Source: Emergomyces orientalis (lineage: Eukaryota; Ascomycota; Eurotiomycetes; Onygenales; Ajellomycetaceae). Taken from it: a DNA stretch of 64,000 bases. Under the pieces are notes generated by a model. The model did not search any database, had not been told where the DNA came from, and worked only from the letters and a program-made list of their open reading frames with translations. Position 1 is the stretch's first letter. Each line of letters begins with the position of its first letter. The position numbers and the translations under genes are program-made. This document shows, in pieces, positions 33,640 through 45,177 of the stretch. The stretch is taken from positions 62,001-126,000 of the forward strand of contig MOWL01000075.1 of assembly GCA_002110485.1 (NCBI GenBank). The letters are read 5' to 3'.

Positions 33640-34972
33640 ATGGCCATCCAGCTTCCACAACTCCCTGATTTCGAGAGATTGAGCGACAGGGTAATTCGGA
33701 TACTTGGTGGAAATCGAGGGAAGGTACTGTACCGTAGTTACATGCATTTATTCGCCCAAAATTATCCGTTCCTTCTTCGGTCCGGGAATCATTGGTGACA
33801 CTGGAAAAAGTGTTTGCAGCCTGAACGTCCACTACCATAGATATCTCCTATGAGAAACCAAATCCAGAATTGGAAATGCGTTCTTCATTTTTTGATTTCT
33901 TCATCTTATTTTATTTCAAGAAGGTTACTTTTTTCAGATTTAAATAGGTGGTTAACTAACTATATGACAAAAACATCCTTTTGGCTGTAGTTTACCCTCC
34001 AAGGTAAGCCCACTGCCCCCATTTTCGCAGTCTATTTTTCATTATTGACAAGGCCTAGGAACAAATACATATCTCATCGGCCAAGGCCATGAGCGTCTCC
34101 TCATAGACACTGGGGAAGGCCGTCCAATCTGGCCCGAAAACTTGACGTCCACCCTGGAAAATGAAAATGCCACAATAAAAACGGCTCTCCTAACTCACTG
34201 GCACCCTGATCACATTCGGGGCGTGCCTGACCTGCTGAAGATCTGCCCTGACGTGGAGATACACAAGAATCAACCTGATGCGGACGGGCAGTTGAATATC
34301 GGGGACGGGCAGGTGTTTCAAGTTGAAGGCGCAAGGTTAGGAGCATATAGTACACCAGGCCACACGAAAGATCACATGGTATTTGTGCTGGAGGAGGAAG
34401 ATGCGATGTTTACGGGGGATAGTATGCTCCCTTGTTTATTTTATTTTAATATCTCATCCCTGCCATTTCCCCTATATTCCAAATCGCCACGCCTTCTACA
34501 ATATATATCAAACTCGCATGGCACCCGTTCACTGACCCTTCCAGACGTCCTTGGCCACGGCACATCTGTCTTCGAAGAACTGCAAGCGTACCTCTCCACT
34601 CTCGAAAAGATGCAATGCTGCTTCGCCGGCCGCGCCTACCCAGGCCACGGAGACGTGATACCAGATGGAAACGCCAAAGTAGCTGAGTACATCCAGCACC
34701 GTCAACAGCGGGAAGACGAGGTTTTGCAAGTTTTAACATATGGCGTGCTATTGCCGAGGATAGACGGATCACCACCTCCAGTTAAGAGAGAGGAACTTCG
34801 AAGCTGGACATCTATGAGATTGGTCAAAGTCATATATCATGATGTTCCAGCGAATCTACATGTTCCGGCCTCGCATGGGGTATCGCAGGTCTTGAAGAAG
34901 CTGGAGGGAGAAGGCAAGGTCATGAGGGTTCCGAATGACGGGTTGGAGGGGCGGTTTATGGTGGTTCCGTGA
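33640..34972 (+). CDS. LACTB2-like metallo-beta-lactamase-fold hydrolase
   Basis: Four exons: 33640-33723, a 13-nt micro-exon 33991-34003, 34059-34421 and 34545-34972, total 295 aa. The joins restore the family start RVIRILGGNRGKFTLQGTN. Metal ligands are all present: THWHPDH, the His in STPGHTKDH, the Asp in FTGD, and PGHG near the C-terminus. The C-terminal third holds the helical LACTB2 cap (EYIQHRQQREDEVLQVL). Human LACTB2 is a mitochondrial endoribonuclease. Related fungal proteins also serve as thioesterases of polyketide clusters, but no polyketide synthase is nearby, so a general hydrolase or nuclease role is more likely. The gene starts about 340 bp beyond the transposon block and is intact. 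Confidence 0.88.
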
Positions 34973-35279
34973 GCATACTAAATGCCTAATGCATCCTATA
35001 AAATTAGAAATGCGCTTCATATTGGTTGTTGAACAATAGTTTCGGATGACATGGTATCTCAATAGCCAAGATTACAATGAAAACGCATGTAGCCAAAACA
35101 TAATATTATTACTACTATATCACTAGTTAAAAATAAATAATCTCCAAGCTCCAGCCAGTTATTAGCATATCGTTCACCGGAGTCCAACTTCTCACAACTA
35201 AGCCTCCAACCACCAACAATACCTTACAAATAGGTACGGCCATCATCCCTCTCCGCTCCCCTAACCCAAGCACATCCAT
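34973..35279. other. Convergent 3' interval
   Basis: About 300 bp, AT-rich, between the LACTB2-like gene and the Gln-rich gene, which end toward each other. Nothing else seen. Confidence 0.5.
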
Positions 35280-36449
35280 CTAGCTTGAATCACTCGATGA
35301 AGAATCCCGCCTCTTCACCTTGGGCTTAATATGTAGAACCGGCTGAATATATACGTCCTGCGGCGGCGTATATACTGCCTGCGGGGCTATGGCAATGTTC
35401 ACTGGTTTTCGCCCGGGTGTGCTCGTTACGCTGGCTGGCGGCGTTGTTACGGCAGACAGTTGATGGAGGCTGGGACTACCAGCGCCGTTACTTTGGTGGA
35501 TACTAGTGGCCATGTTCGGAACCATACTATGAGCCATGTTTGGGGCCGTATTCGGATCCATGCTGGTAGTCATGTTATGGGTCACAGTCGTTGCCATGCT
35601 CGGGTCCATATTGGGCGCCATGTTCGAGAGCAGATTGGGAGAGGTTGTTTGCTGATAGACGGGAGAGTTTATTCGGATTGGACGTTGCTGCGGCTGTTGC
35701 TGCTGCCAAGGGAGCTGTTGGTTTGCTTGGGGAGGTGGAGATTGGGAGGAAAGCGGTACCTGTGACAGCTGCTGTTGTTGGTATTCAGTATATTCTTGGG
35801 ATTGATGGTGTTGATGTTGCGGCTGTTGCTGTTGTTGCTGCTGCTGAAGGTTTTGCTGGTATTGTAGCTGATCCATCTCTTGCTGCTGTTGGAACTCGGA
35901 GTAGGTTTGCTGATCCGGTTGATTTGGAGTTTGGAACTGGGGAAGCGGATGTTGCTGGGTTTCCGCGAAACCCTGCGTTTGTTGAGGTTGTGGTTGCTGT
36001 TGGACGTAAGAATAATTCAAGGAGTCGGGCGGAGAAGACACATGTCCATGCGATTTTTGCCGAGCTGAGTGTTGTGGTAGTCCATTCTGTGGCGAAGTAG
36101 GCTGGGTAATGGTCGTTACCGTTGCCGTTGCCGTAGGCATTGGAATCGACATCTCCATCGGTGCTGGCTGTATTGGCTGTTGGTGAACGTACATGCTACG
36201 TGAAGGGCTACGCTGCGGAGGAGCAGCAACGGGATGTTCCAGGCATGGCGCACACCAACCGTCCTTGCCGCGCAGCGCTTCAGTGATGCCCAAAGTCAGG
36301 ATGCAGACAGTAGCTCTAACTGCGACAGCAAACCGTTTCGTCGAGCAACCGTAGCAGAGTTCGTTGCAAATGACGGCGCGCGGGGTGGTATATTCGTCGT
36401 TGGTGTAGTGTGGCTGTTGCTGGTACTGGCTCTGGTCGTGGTACGCCAT
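35280..36449 (-). CDS. Gln/Pro-rich low-complexity protein with a Cys-rich N-terminal domain
   Basis: A single open frame of 389 aa. Residues 25-72 form a short domain with spaced Cys (CNELCYGCSTKR .. CILTLGITEAL .. WCAPCLEHP) and one hydrophobic stretch, possibly membrane associated. The middle is dominated by Gln runs (residues about 150-260). Residues about 275-320 are a degenerate repeat of Met/Asn/Thr units (MAPNMDPSMA-like). The C-terminus is KPKVKRRDSSSSDSS, which looks like a phosphorylation tail. I do not recognise the family. Long Gln-rich regions are common in fungal regulators and in condensate-forming proteins, but that is inference. Confidence 0.65.
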   Translation of the reverse strand: MAYHDQSQYQQQPHYTNDEYTTPRAVICNELCYGCSTKRFAVAVRATVCILTLGITEALRGKDGWCAPCLEHPVAAPPQRSPSRSMYVHQQPIQPAPMEMSIPMPTATATVTTITQPTSPQNGLPQHSARQKSHGHVSSPPDSLNYSYVQQQPQPQQTQGFAETQQHPLPQFQTPNQPDQQTYSEFQQQQEMDQLQYQQNLQQQQQQQQPQHQHHQSQEYTEYQQQQLSQVPLSSQSPPPQANQQLPWQQQQPQQRPIRINSPVYQQTTSPNLLSNMAPNMDPSMATTVTHNMTTSMDPNTAPNMAHSMVPNMATSIHQSNGAGSPSLHQLSAVTTPPASVTSTPGRKPVNIAIAPQAVYTPPQDVYIQPVLHIKPKVKRRDSSSSDSS

Positions 36450-37502
36450 GGTAGGAACTGCCTGGAGAAAAAGTGTTGGCAGAGGACTCCTCCAGCAGAT
36501 TGAAAGGGTTATCCGACTTAGATATTTAATGTAGAGCGTAGTTGCGAATCAAATAGCAAACGCTCCGACAAAAAACTTCCTGTGCAACGATATGCGCGAA
36601 AGATGAGAGTTTAACACCAGGGGAACATGGCTGAAGTACTGGAGGAAAAATGGCCAATCCACTGCAGAAGAGCAACGAAATAATTGCTGAACATTCCGGC
36701 TTTATTCAGCATCAAATCTTTCCTCAGGCCTAACGCCGAGAGCTGAGGAACAGCTCCCACAGCGAAAGCTTGATTGAGCCTCACTGTGGTATGAGGGTAA
36801 GACAACATGTGGTCTATCACAAAATCCCATATGGGAGCCTGGATCTCGTCAGAACAGCAAACGAGGTCATCTCTGATTCGTTTGGCTTTTCAACCAAATC
36901 GAATCATTCAAAAATATATGCAGAAGGAGAGTGAGATTTCATCCGTGGCTAATGGACATCTGCTGGTGGAACCGAGAAGGTAAGAGTGTGGAAAGCCATA
37001 GCGCATTTATCTCGTTGAGCCACTCGGTAGATCAAGGCTCTTACTGGACTTAGTGTTCGGGATTGAAGGCTGTCGGAAGCCAAGGGATTCTTGGCTGTGG
37101 TTCTCTTGCAATCTGGGCCTGCGCCCCCAAGTGAGGTGTTTTTTGCAGCCCACGCAGATGTACGCCAAAGGGGGGATTCCAAATTTTTTTTTTCAAATAG
37201 TTGAAACTATTGTGATATGCGATAATGCGGCATTTCTCCCCGATCTCTCGTCACGCGGCAAGAAGGTCCGGCCCGCACCATCACGGGCAAAAGTGCGGAC
37301 AGTGCGCGAAGGACACGTCCGTGCCTTAACCCTAAAGGTACCAATTGGCCAGCTTCTATTGGCCTACTGACAACTGCGGATCTTCCACATTCACAGGGCC
37401 AAGTTGATTGTCATGAACACTTTAAAAATTATGGGCACAATCTACAAAAATAAATCATAGAAGGAAAACGGTTGACCATAAAATAGCTAGAGCCCCGCCC
37501 GT
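36450..37502. other. Upstream region of the Gln-rich gene, no gene seen
   Basis: About 1 kb. Open frames here are short and overlap in several frames without motifs. No repeats seen. Confidence 0.45.
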
Positions 37503-38544
37503 CTATTTCTCTGCTGGTGTAACTGGCAATTGGTGGGCGTGAGGCTCACCACTAAACTCGTAGGGGCCACTGAAGTGTGGCGCCGGAGGAGGCTGAATAG
37601 GAACCAGTACTGGTTTAAGATCCAGTACTCTTTGCTCAACCAGTCTTTGAATTTCTCCCTCATTGACAAACCAGTTCTTCTGTCGGCCAAGTAGGAGAAC
37701 AGTTGCAAAGATCACGAGGAGCCCTACGCCCGCTCCACCAACTGCACCCCCAAGCATAGCCGTGGTGACACCTTTTCCATCCCTAGTTTTGGACCCTTTC
37801 ACAAGTCAGTCTACAGTCAACTGAAGGCTATACAAGTTTTACTTACCATCGGTGCCGTTTTGGCTTCCTGTACCCCCACCACCACCACCTCCTCCTCCCA
37901 AGTTCTTCGGAGGGGGATTGCCAGGGCAGCGAATGTTCGGATTCAGGCCATCGTCATTCAGATTTAAGATTGTAAAATAGCCAGAATACGTATAAATCTC
38001 CTTTTCGCGGATGGCAATTACATAGTCACAGCTGCTGATGGGCGCATTCGGCAATGTTTTCGCAGATATCGCGCGAAGGAAATTGTCATCACGACTTCGC
38101 CAGTAATAAGAACCGTTATTGGGAGTATTATCTGTATTGATGAAGTTAAAATTAAAATAAAATAAAGTCTATGTACAAGCTGAAAGGGTCGGAAAACGAT
38201 AGGAAGAAATTGTTCTCATGGCGCTATCAACAGGAGGATAAAGCGGTGCGCGCCAAAACAAGTTTTGGGGTCGACGGAACAAGAAAATAAAACGCACTCG
38301 TAATTGTATGAACGGTGGTGAGATTATGCGATTGTCCTTTTCGAAGTTCGATACTGACTGAGTCTTCTGAAGAGGCAGTCTCCCAACGAATGTCGAGATT
38401 AGTCCCGGTGGTTATCCCATCACCGCTCTGCGGAACAGTGATTTTTGACGTGTCGGCGCGTTTTGAGAACGAAAAGCCCGAGGCAGGAGTGTTCGCAAAG
38501 GCTAAAAACAGCGTAACAAGTGGAAGAGAAGAAAACATTGTCAC
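37503..38544 (-). CDS. Kre9/KNH-domain cell-surface protein with membrane anchor
   Basis: Three exons, 38544-38298, 38131-37847 and 37795-37503, give 274 aa. A signal peptide (residues 1-23, MTMFSSLPLVTLFLAFANTP) is followed by a Kre9/KNH-type Ig-like domain: ITTGTNLDIRWET, VSIELRKG, NNGSYYWRSRDD, CDYVIAI and YTYSGYFTI. A Gly-rich spacer (nine Gly) follows. One transmembrane helix lies near residue 190-215 (AMLGGAVGGAGVGLLVIFA), before a cytoplasmic tail of about 60 residues. The domain is found in fungal wall beta-glucan assembly proteins and many Ser/Thr-rich surface proteins. This one is a single-pass membrane protein rather than GPI-anchored. Confidence 0.8.
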
Positions 38545-39921
38545 TGGATGAAGATCAACGGAATAACCCCAAAGCTGAACGAGGAGCTCCGTTCCTTTCA
38601 GCGAAGAAGAGATTCAAAGAAAAAAAAAAAAAAAAAAGGAAGGGAGCCCAGCACCACCGCAACAGCTTGATTCTGTTGGCGCCAAGTCCAATGCCCTCCA
38701 AGGCACTATCCGACAACATATTGTGGTGTCCAGCTCGTATTTATCAGTCGCTCGAGGCCAAACAGGCTGAATCCTGTCGTATCATATCTTGCCAGGCCGC
38801 CAAGCCCGCTCTGATGAATTTATCTTTTGTGGGCCGCCAAGGAGCCCCCCAATTTCGTCCCAATACCGTCACTAGCGTGGAGAGCACGGGAAGATGAGGC
38901 ATTTGAAATGCTTGAGCCTCCATCCAACATCATGATCACCAGTTGTAGAGACTGTCCAGTCCTCGACTCCAGAATCGTAGTGCGATATACTGACGTTGAG
39001 CTCAGCCGCATGGTACCAAGACCGCCAAGAGAGAGCCAAAAAGGCGCCCCGTCATGCCCTGCTTAATCATCCAACTTGCCAATTAATCATGTGACTATAC
39101 CCTCTTGCCACATCTGGTCTCTAACTTCATTCATCACTGCCATGACAATCCCATTTGATGATCCAAGAAATATTGTATGCCTATAGCTCCATGCCAGCTG
39201 TCTAGGATAGGCGCCCTCGGCGTGCATAAAATCCAGCGGCGGACACCTGTGATACTCTGCCCTGCTGAAAATAAAAGCTTGAATGGAGTCTACAATGGAC
39301 ATTCAGCCGCCATCTCCAAAGGATATCTACGCAGCGTACTATCATTACTCTCAAAATCAAAAAGCGCAGTGGGCCTATGACCCGCAACAAAGCTAGATAG
39401 GCTAAATAAATGCCTACCTAGTAGCCCTGGAGATCATCCTGTTTCTGTGTACAGATTACATCACTACACATCACTCGTGGCAATGCCCGCGTTTTTGCAC
39501 TATCCACCATGCCATCTTAGTGAACTATCAACGGGGCAGACACCAGTCTTCGCTTCATTGATAATTTTTTCTTACAACTTCAAAAAGGGGGCGGGATATT
39601 CCTTTCCGATTCCATGGCGGGATCCCTCTTCCTTGCTTCGGGAATGAACGTACGGAGTATTGCCAACCATATGAAATATTCCGATATCTGATATCTGCGC
39701 CGCCCACAGCGCAAGCTCTTCATTTTACCAAATCCATACAGATAACGAGCTACAGTCAGTCAGTATGGCTCCAGATGAGATTTGAGCATTGCCACGTTCA
39801 TTACTTCGCATGGAGATTTGTTTCTGCTGACCGTTAAAGACTCCGTCCGCCCCAAAAGGAAACGTTGCGAATTAGACGCCCTATACGGAGAGTCCTGCCA
39901 ACTCCGCAAAACCGCTTGAAT
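38545..39921. other. Intergenic, divergent genes on both sides
   Basis: About 1.4 kb with an A-rich run at 38620-38637. I see no gene here; the open frames lack motifs. Confidence 0.45.
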
Positions 39922-41126
39922 ATGAGAGGAACCTTCGTATCCCTGGTAGGGATAGGATTCCTTGTCATCGGAACCCTCATCCAAGCGCGTGATACGCAAA
40001 TCCTAGAGCACATCAGGAAGCAATATAATATACCTGGTCCCGCTGCCGCAAGAATTGGATACTCTAGAGTGTTTAAAGATGCCGTTGGAGTCCGGAAAGT
40101 GGACGACACTACCAAACTCGAAGCAACCGACATGTTTCACCTTGGCTCGAACTCAAAAGCCGTAACGGGGACACTCATTGGGATACTTGTTGACGAAGGT
40201 TGTCTGAACTGGGATCTCACACTGCCTGAAGCACTGCCCGAGCTCGCCCCTGTTATGTCGAAAGGACATCAGAAAACCACAATCGGCATGCTCGGGGCTC
40301 ATCGCACAGGCATCCAAGATGATTTGCTGACAGACGCGAGCTTTTTTGAAAAACTATACGACCCGTTGCTCACCCCACTTGACGGCCGACTTCTAATGAT
40401 CAATCGCATCTTAAGTAGAAACACTGTCGGTGTGCCAGGGGATTTTTTCTACGACAACACGAACTATGTTATTCTTGGCCGGATTATTGAAAAATTCCCC
40501 GGCGATGGTGTTTCCTGGGAAGAAATAACCACTGAACAACTTTTCAAACCTTTGGGGATGAAATGTGGCTTTGGCACTCCACCAGAATCCAGCATTATAT
40601 CTGTCGACAACCCATGGGGCCACATGGTCAGCCGTTCTTCAAATCCCCCAATTCCCATCGGAGGTCCATTTATCAGACGCGATAACCCACCACCCCTAAG
40701 CCCTGCTGGTAGAGTTCACTGTGACATCGAGTCGTAGAGTAAATTATACAACTTCATCTCGACGGATTCCACGGACGTCCTACCCCTCTTAAAATAAGTG
40801 CGGAAATCTTCAAGAAATTGCACACACCGTACCCAGTGTTGCCATCAGAAACTCTCGCATACACGTATGGTGGGTGGAGTTATTTAGACGAGTCAACGAG
40901 TCCTTGGTCGAACGGGCCAATTTTTTGCCACTCTGGCTCGAACACGTTGAACTACGTTGAGGCTATCCTGGCTCCCCACCTAGGAAAAAAAGGCGAAGCA
41001 TTGATGGCTTTCATGAATGTTGGTAATGCCGTGCAGGGGGGGACGTTGCCTGCAGGGGATGCAACCGTGGAAGTCTTCGCTGCCATGTTGAATGGCACTT
41101 TGTTTCCCTCACTCAACGAGGACTAA
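39922..41126 (+). pseudogene. Beta-lactamase-family serine hydrolase, recently broken
   Basis: The frame starting MRGTFVSLVGIGFLVIG (signal peptide) at 39922 carries the class C-type motifs: the SxxK nucleophile in LGSNSKAVTGTL, the Tyr box as YDNTNYVILG (the usual YSN is YDN) and, after the break, FCHSGSNTLNY in place of KTG. A TAG at 40735 stands where relatives have Trp (DIE-W-S), and one frame change lies at about 40780-40795. The rest, to the stop at 41126, is well preserved. Family members include esterases and D-amino-acid peptidases. With two lesions a functional product is unlikely, unless one of them is a sequence error. Confidence 0.75.
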
Positions 41127-41992
41127 AATGGAGGCTGTTTGTTGATCTGCCGGTGGATGGTGGGTGAATATGGCATGATGGTAGATCCATGATATGATAT
41201 TGTGAGGCAATACCAAAGGTATGCTCATAGTGTAAAGGGGCAAAATATACGTCTGTACCTACTACTTTCCTCGTCAAACAAAATAAGGAGAAAACCAACA
41301 TGGCAAAAACTGTGGCTAATTACGGCCTGAACCCTGATTCCCAGAAGCATGGAGCTAAGAAGGCGGGTAGAGTTAAGTTTTAGGCTATATCGGTAATAGG
41401 GGTAGGTGATCTGTCTACTCTCAATGCAACGATATCCTCAAAAGTGTAGCTACTTATTTTAAATTCAAGGAGCGAGTACTCTATATATGAACAAAAATAT
41501 CTTTTAGTGGGGTAACTGTATCGCAATAGCCTATGCGGATGACAAGTATCCCCGATGCTTCCGATGCCCCACATCTTGGTGAAGTCTCATCCCTTGACAG
41601 TCAACGCTTGGCGTCAGAGAATCGATCCAGGGTGGGATTGTTGTTTGGGGACTTCAAGGCTGGAACTCGGCCAAGGAATGTCATTTACATAGAGGGTCTA
41701 ATAGGTTTGAAAGTGTTTCATTTTCATATTGGATTAGCCACTCGGCGGTCCATCCAGAAGCATGAGTGGCCTAGCTAATCTTTTCGGCTGTTTATCTCTC
41801 AGATATAAGAGTGGCCCTTATACTTCTTCACCTGGCACTTATCCTGTCTCATTGTGTTTACAACGAAGATATTCCCAGTGAATATTGTTTAATCCCTCTT
41901 TCGTGTGCTGCTTCTATACAGCTATTCAATACCGCTATCAACAATACTCATATTAAATATATAATTCTCCGCCCAAGCTTATACACAAACCG
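41127..41992. other. Intergenic, nothing recognised
   Basis: About 870 bp, AT-rich, no gene or repeat called. Confidence 0.45.
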
Positions 41993-42635
41993 ATGACATG
42001 CACCCACATCTCTATATACATAACCGCCGCTTTACAACTTCCTGTTCTTGCCCTTGCCGTGCAGATCGTGATCCCCATCCAGTTTCCCCCAGGCTTCCAA
42101 AAAAGACAAGGGGGACGACAACCAAATGCTGAGGCTGACGCGATATGCATGAAACTCGACCTGCGGACAACTGTCGCCACCGATGCCCCATGCTTTGACT
42201 TCGCTCGGGCCGGATTTCAGTGTCTTTATGGCATCGACCTCGAGAAACAGGAAAACGCGAAGCTCGATTTGACAGAGAAAGACGTAGTGGCGGTGAAGAA
42301 ATGCATTTGTGATAGCAACGGCGAATATTATACCAGTTCTACAAAGTATGTTGTGGAACAGGATATTTTTTCTTCATTCAAACCTATTCGTCGGGTCCAA
42401 CCCAAATATTATTATTTGTGGATCACTATATTCTTTCTAACTCCTCCCCAATATAGGTGTTTTGACTGCTATAAAAAAGAAGGCGGCGTCGAAGGAGTCC
42501 AATGGTACGACGAAGATTATAGTGTCGCGCTCTCATCTAGTTTCTGTGCACCCACGCAGACGGCTGGAGTTATCGCTTTCGAAAGTTCCTTTGGGGCTGT
42601 TTATATGCAAACCGCATCTGCTACTTCTATCACTG

Positions 42636-42702
<67 letters not shown>

Positions 42703-42820
42703 ACCAGAGGCCAAAAAGACTGAGACTTCCGTGGGGTCATCACTAAACGTCAAAAACGGAAAATTATCGGTGCAGGAGTTTTGGCAGCAGCGTTCCTATG
42801 AGGAACTTTACTGTAAATAG
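41993..42820 (+). CDS. Small secreted Cys-rich protein with poly-Thr stretch
   Basis: Two exons, 41993-42345 and 42457-42820 (the 111-bp intron is a multiple of three and has no stop), give 238 aa. A signal peptide (residues 1-23) precedes a Cys-patterned domain (DAICMKL, APCFDFARAGFQCLYG, KKCICDSNGEYY, CFDCYKKEG, SFCAPTQ). About 20 Thr in a row, encoded by an ACT microsatellite, follow. The C-terminal frame lacks a membrane anchor, but a neighbouring frame encodes KIIGAGVLAAAFL and a stop at 42801, typical of a GPI signal. So the present end is probably a frameshift product. Family unknown to me. A secreted or wall-anchored role is inferred. Confidence 0.65.
42636..42702 (+). repeat. (ACT)n microsatellite coding for poly-Thr
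   Basis: About 22 uninterrupted ACT units within the secreted-protein gene. Length change here would change the spacer by whole residues. Confidence 0.9.
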
Positions 42821-43555
42821 AACGAACATTAAGTTCTCTATGGGGCATTAGAGGAAGCCACTATCAGCCGGAAAGGGTAATAATACCACGTACATAAATT
42901 CCCTGTTGTTGATATCACGTCTAGACTTTTTGCGGGATTTCTCGTTCTTCCCTCGAAAAAACAGTTAGCACACTCACTGGTTTCCATGCACAGGCAAGAT
43001 TCGTTCAGAATTTAATTTACCTGGTTTTATATTAATCCACGGTTTCATTCAAAACCCAGTTGAGTGCGGAATTCCCGGAACCCAAATTTACTAACCTATC
43101 TTAAAACGCTGGCGGATTCTGCTACGATGACATGGGTTGAACGTCAGAGACAAGCAACCCCTGTTTCCACTACTCTACAATCTCAGCAATGACCTGGAGA
43201 CAAGCTTGCACAAATTCAGATAGGGAAATACCTAGATTTATATTCACCACTAAAACAATGAGGAAAAATTTCCAATTTCTTTTCAGAAAAATTCAGCCAT
43301 GCAGTACAATGTACAATAAGTAACACGTACAATGATGTCACCACCATATTGAACTGTTGATTCTCTGGAACGAAATAAGCTTAAAATACCCTAAACCTTA
43401 TTTTTGAATGGAACCGAGCAAAGGGCCAAACCACGTGACACATGTGACTCGCGCTTCTGCCAACTCGTCAGTGGCAAAAAGCGACACACCTTCCTCTTCT
43501 TTTCTGTTCTCCCCGCAATCGAGGAGTATACGTCCTCGATACCGCTGCTTTTTCC
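42821..43555. other. Intergenic, promoter side of the cytochrome b5 gene
   Basis: About 730 bp. A CCACGTGACACATGTGAC stretch at 43431-43448 contains CACGTG and CACATGTG E-box-like words, 110-125 bp before the next start. Nothing else seen. Confidence 0.45.
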
Positions 43556-44635
43556 ATGGGTTGGATAGGCCTGGGGGCCTTAGTCGCTTCGGTCTCGTTT
43601 TTACTATTCAAGCATCCTCTGGGATCCTGGAACCTTGCGCCTTTACAGGAATGGCTTCGAAATAGGCGTGCAACACCCAAGGAATTGACAGACATTTCAT
43701 CATCACCAGCTACACCACCTTCACTACCGGAATCGCCTGAGGCCGTGTCTAGATCGGCCAGGGAGGCAGCTAAAGATGACGAGCACCAAACAGATACCAA
43801 ACCCGACGACTCGACTCCAAAGGCTACCCCAATACAGCTTCCGTTATTAGAGTTGCCGACCTTCAGTTTAGAGGAAAGTCCGGCTATCGTTGCTGAAAGA
43901 ACTAGCATTTCGTTGGGCTCCAGCAATAATGCGAGCCTCTCCCAAAACAATTCCCCTTTACTAGCTACCCATATTCAACCTCCGCCATCCCCCGTACCCA
44001 AAAATGCTACTAATAACAATACCATTATGGCCCCACCACCCTTACTAGCACAAAAAGGCCAAAACCAAAATGCGCCCAATTCAAAACCCAAGAAAACCTC
44101 CATGTTACCTCCTCCACGGCCTTCTTCAAATGTCCCACTCCGCCCTCCACCATCCGCAGCGTTCTCGCTACGTGCGCCCCCGCCACGAGGTCTCACATCT
44201 AGCACACTCGCTCCGATCCAAGTCCAAGGCAAACTACAACCATCACGCCAAGTGATACTTGAGCCAGGCCACTCGCCTCTCGACTGGGCAGCGTTAACTT
44301 CCAACCCCAACCACAAGCTGCGAGGGGAAAGTCTTCCACCGACACTCATCCGCGTAACGCCGTCGATGTTGAAGGCGCACAATGGAAGGAAAGGGCGAGA
44401 CGCATGGACGTCATACCTGGGTAAAGTTTACAATATAACTCCTTACCTGCCGTTCCATCCAGGTGGGAAGGGGGAGTTACTGCGCGGGGCAGGGAAGAAC
44501 TCCGAGAAGCTTTTTGCAGAGGTGCATCCATGGGTTAATTGGGATGGGATGCTGGCAGAGTGTATGGTTGGAATACTTGTAAACGAAGAATATAATGCAG
44601 GTGGTGCTGGCGGGGGTTTGGAGGAGATGGATTGA
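43556..44635 (+). CDS. Cytochrome b5-domain protein, IRC21-like
   Basis: A single exon of 359 aa. The N-terminal hydrophobic segment (MGWIGLGALVASVSFLLF) may be a membrane anchor. Residues 40-245 are Pro/Ser-rich and probably disordered. The C-terminal cytochrome b5 domain (about 255-345) has ITPYLPFHPGGKGELLRGAG with the HPGG axial His, and the second heme His in EVHPWVNWDGML. The domain order and the WVN..L..CMVGIL end match the fungal IRC21/CYB5R-like group linked to DNA-damage tolerance and sterol or drug response in yeast. That group assignment is inferred from appearance. Confidence 0.83.
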   Translation: MGWIGLGALVASVSFLLFKHPLGSWNLAPLQEWLRNRRATPKELTDISSSPATPPSLPESPEAVSRSAREAAKDDEHQTDTKPDDSTPKATPIQLPLLELPTFSLEESPAIVAERTSISLGSSNNASLSQNNSPLLATHIQPPPSPVPKNATNNNTIMAPPPLLAQKGQNQNAPNSKPKKTSMLPPPRPSSNVPLRPPPSAAFSLRAPPPRGLTSSTLAPIQVQGKLQPSRQVILEPGHSPLDWAALTSNPNHKLRGESLPPTLIRVTPSMLKAHNGRKGRDAWTSYLGKVYNITPYLPFHPGGKGELLRGAGKNSEKLFAEVHPWVNWDGMLAECMVGILVNEEYNAGGAGGGLEEMD

Positions 44636-45177
44636 CCGCATGACAGTACTTATAGACCTGTTTGTTTAACTGACGTCTTTGTAGATTAGATGGTTCCAGG
44701 TTTTTTGGTAATACCCCGTTGTTTAGCTGGAGTTTTGTTGCAACTCTTTTTAGACTTTTTTTGCGCCCATTTAGTTATACATCATGCATACATTACGGAG
44801 GCGTTTTACCAGTCATATTTTGAGGGGAAATTTATGTCCTTGCTTACAGAATCCATAAATAGTCCACAAACGAAAGAGAGAGAAAAAAAGCATTTAATAA
44901 TCGCAGCAACTCCGTGCTCTATACCCCTCGGTCAGACATCCCGCCAAACCCATACCGCCTCCAGTAAGCGTATCCTCCTCCCAGCACGAGAATGACCAAA
45001 AACCACAAAAACAGACCACCACCACTATTTCCGGCACCAGCTTCTACAGAATCGCGTAAAACCCCGCAGAATAAGCATTCGCCTTGCTGATTTTTATATC
45101 TCCGCAGGGCTTGTAGTCTAAAGAGGGATATTATATTGATGGGCGGAAAGACGGACGGCCAAAAAGAAGAACATACT
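44636..45177. other. 3' interval with a possible extra membrane-anchor exon
   Basis: Between the convergent cytochrome b5 and FKBP genes. The minus strand at 45073-44919 encodes a convincing transmembrane end (GGGLFLWFLVILVLGGGYAYWRRYG) that could be an alternative last exon of the FKBP gene; see the findings. Confidence 0.4.

Noticed and set aside
35460..36100. Long plus-strand open frames opposite the Gln-rich gene
   Set aside because: Mirror frames of CAG/CAA-rich coding sequence; the minus strand has the better start and composition.
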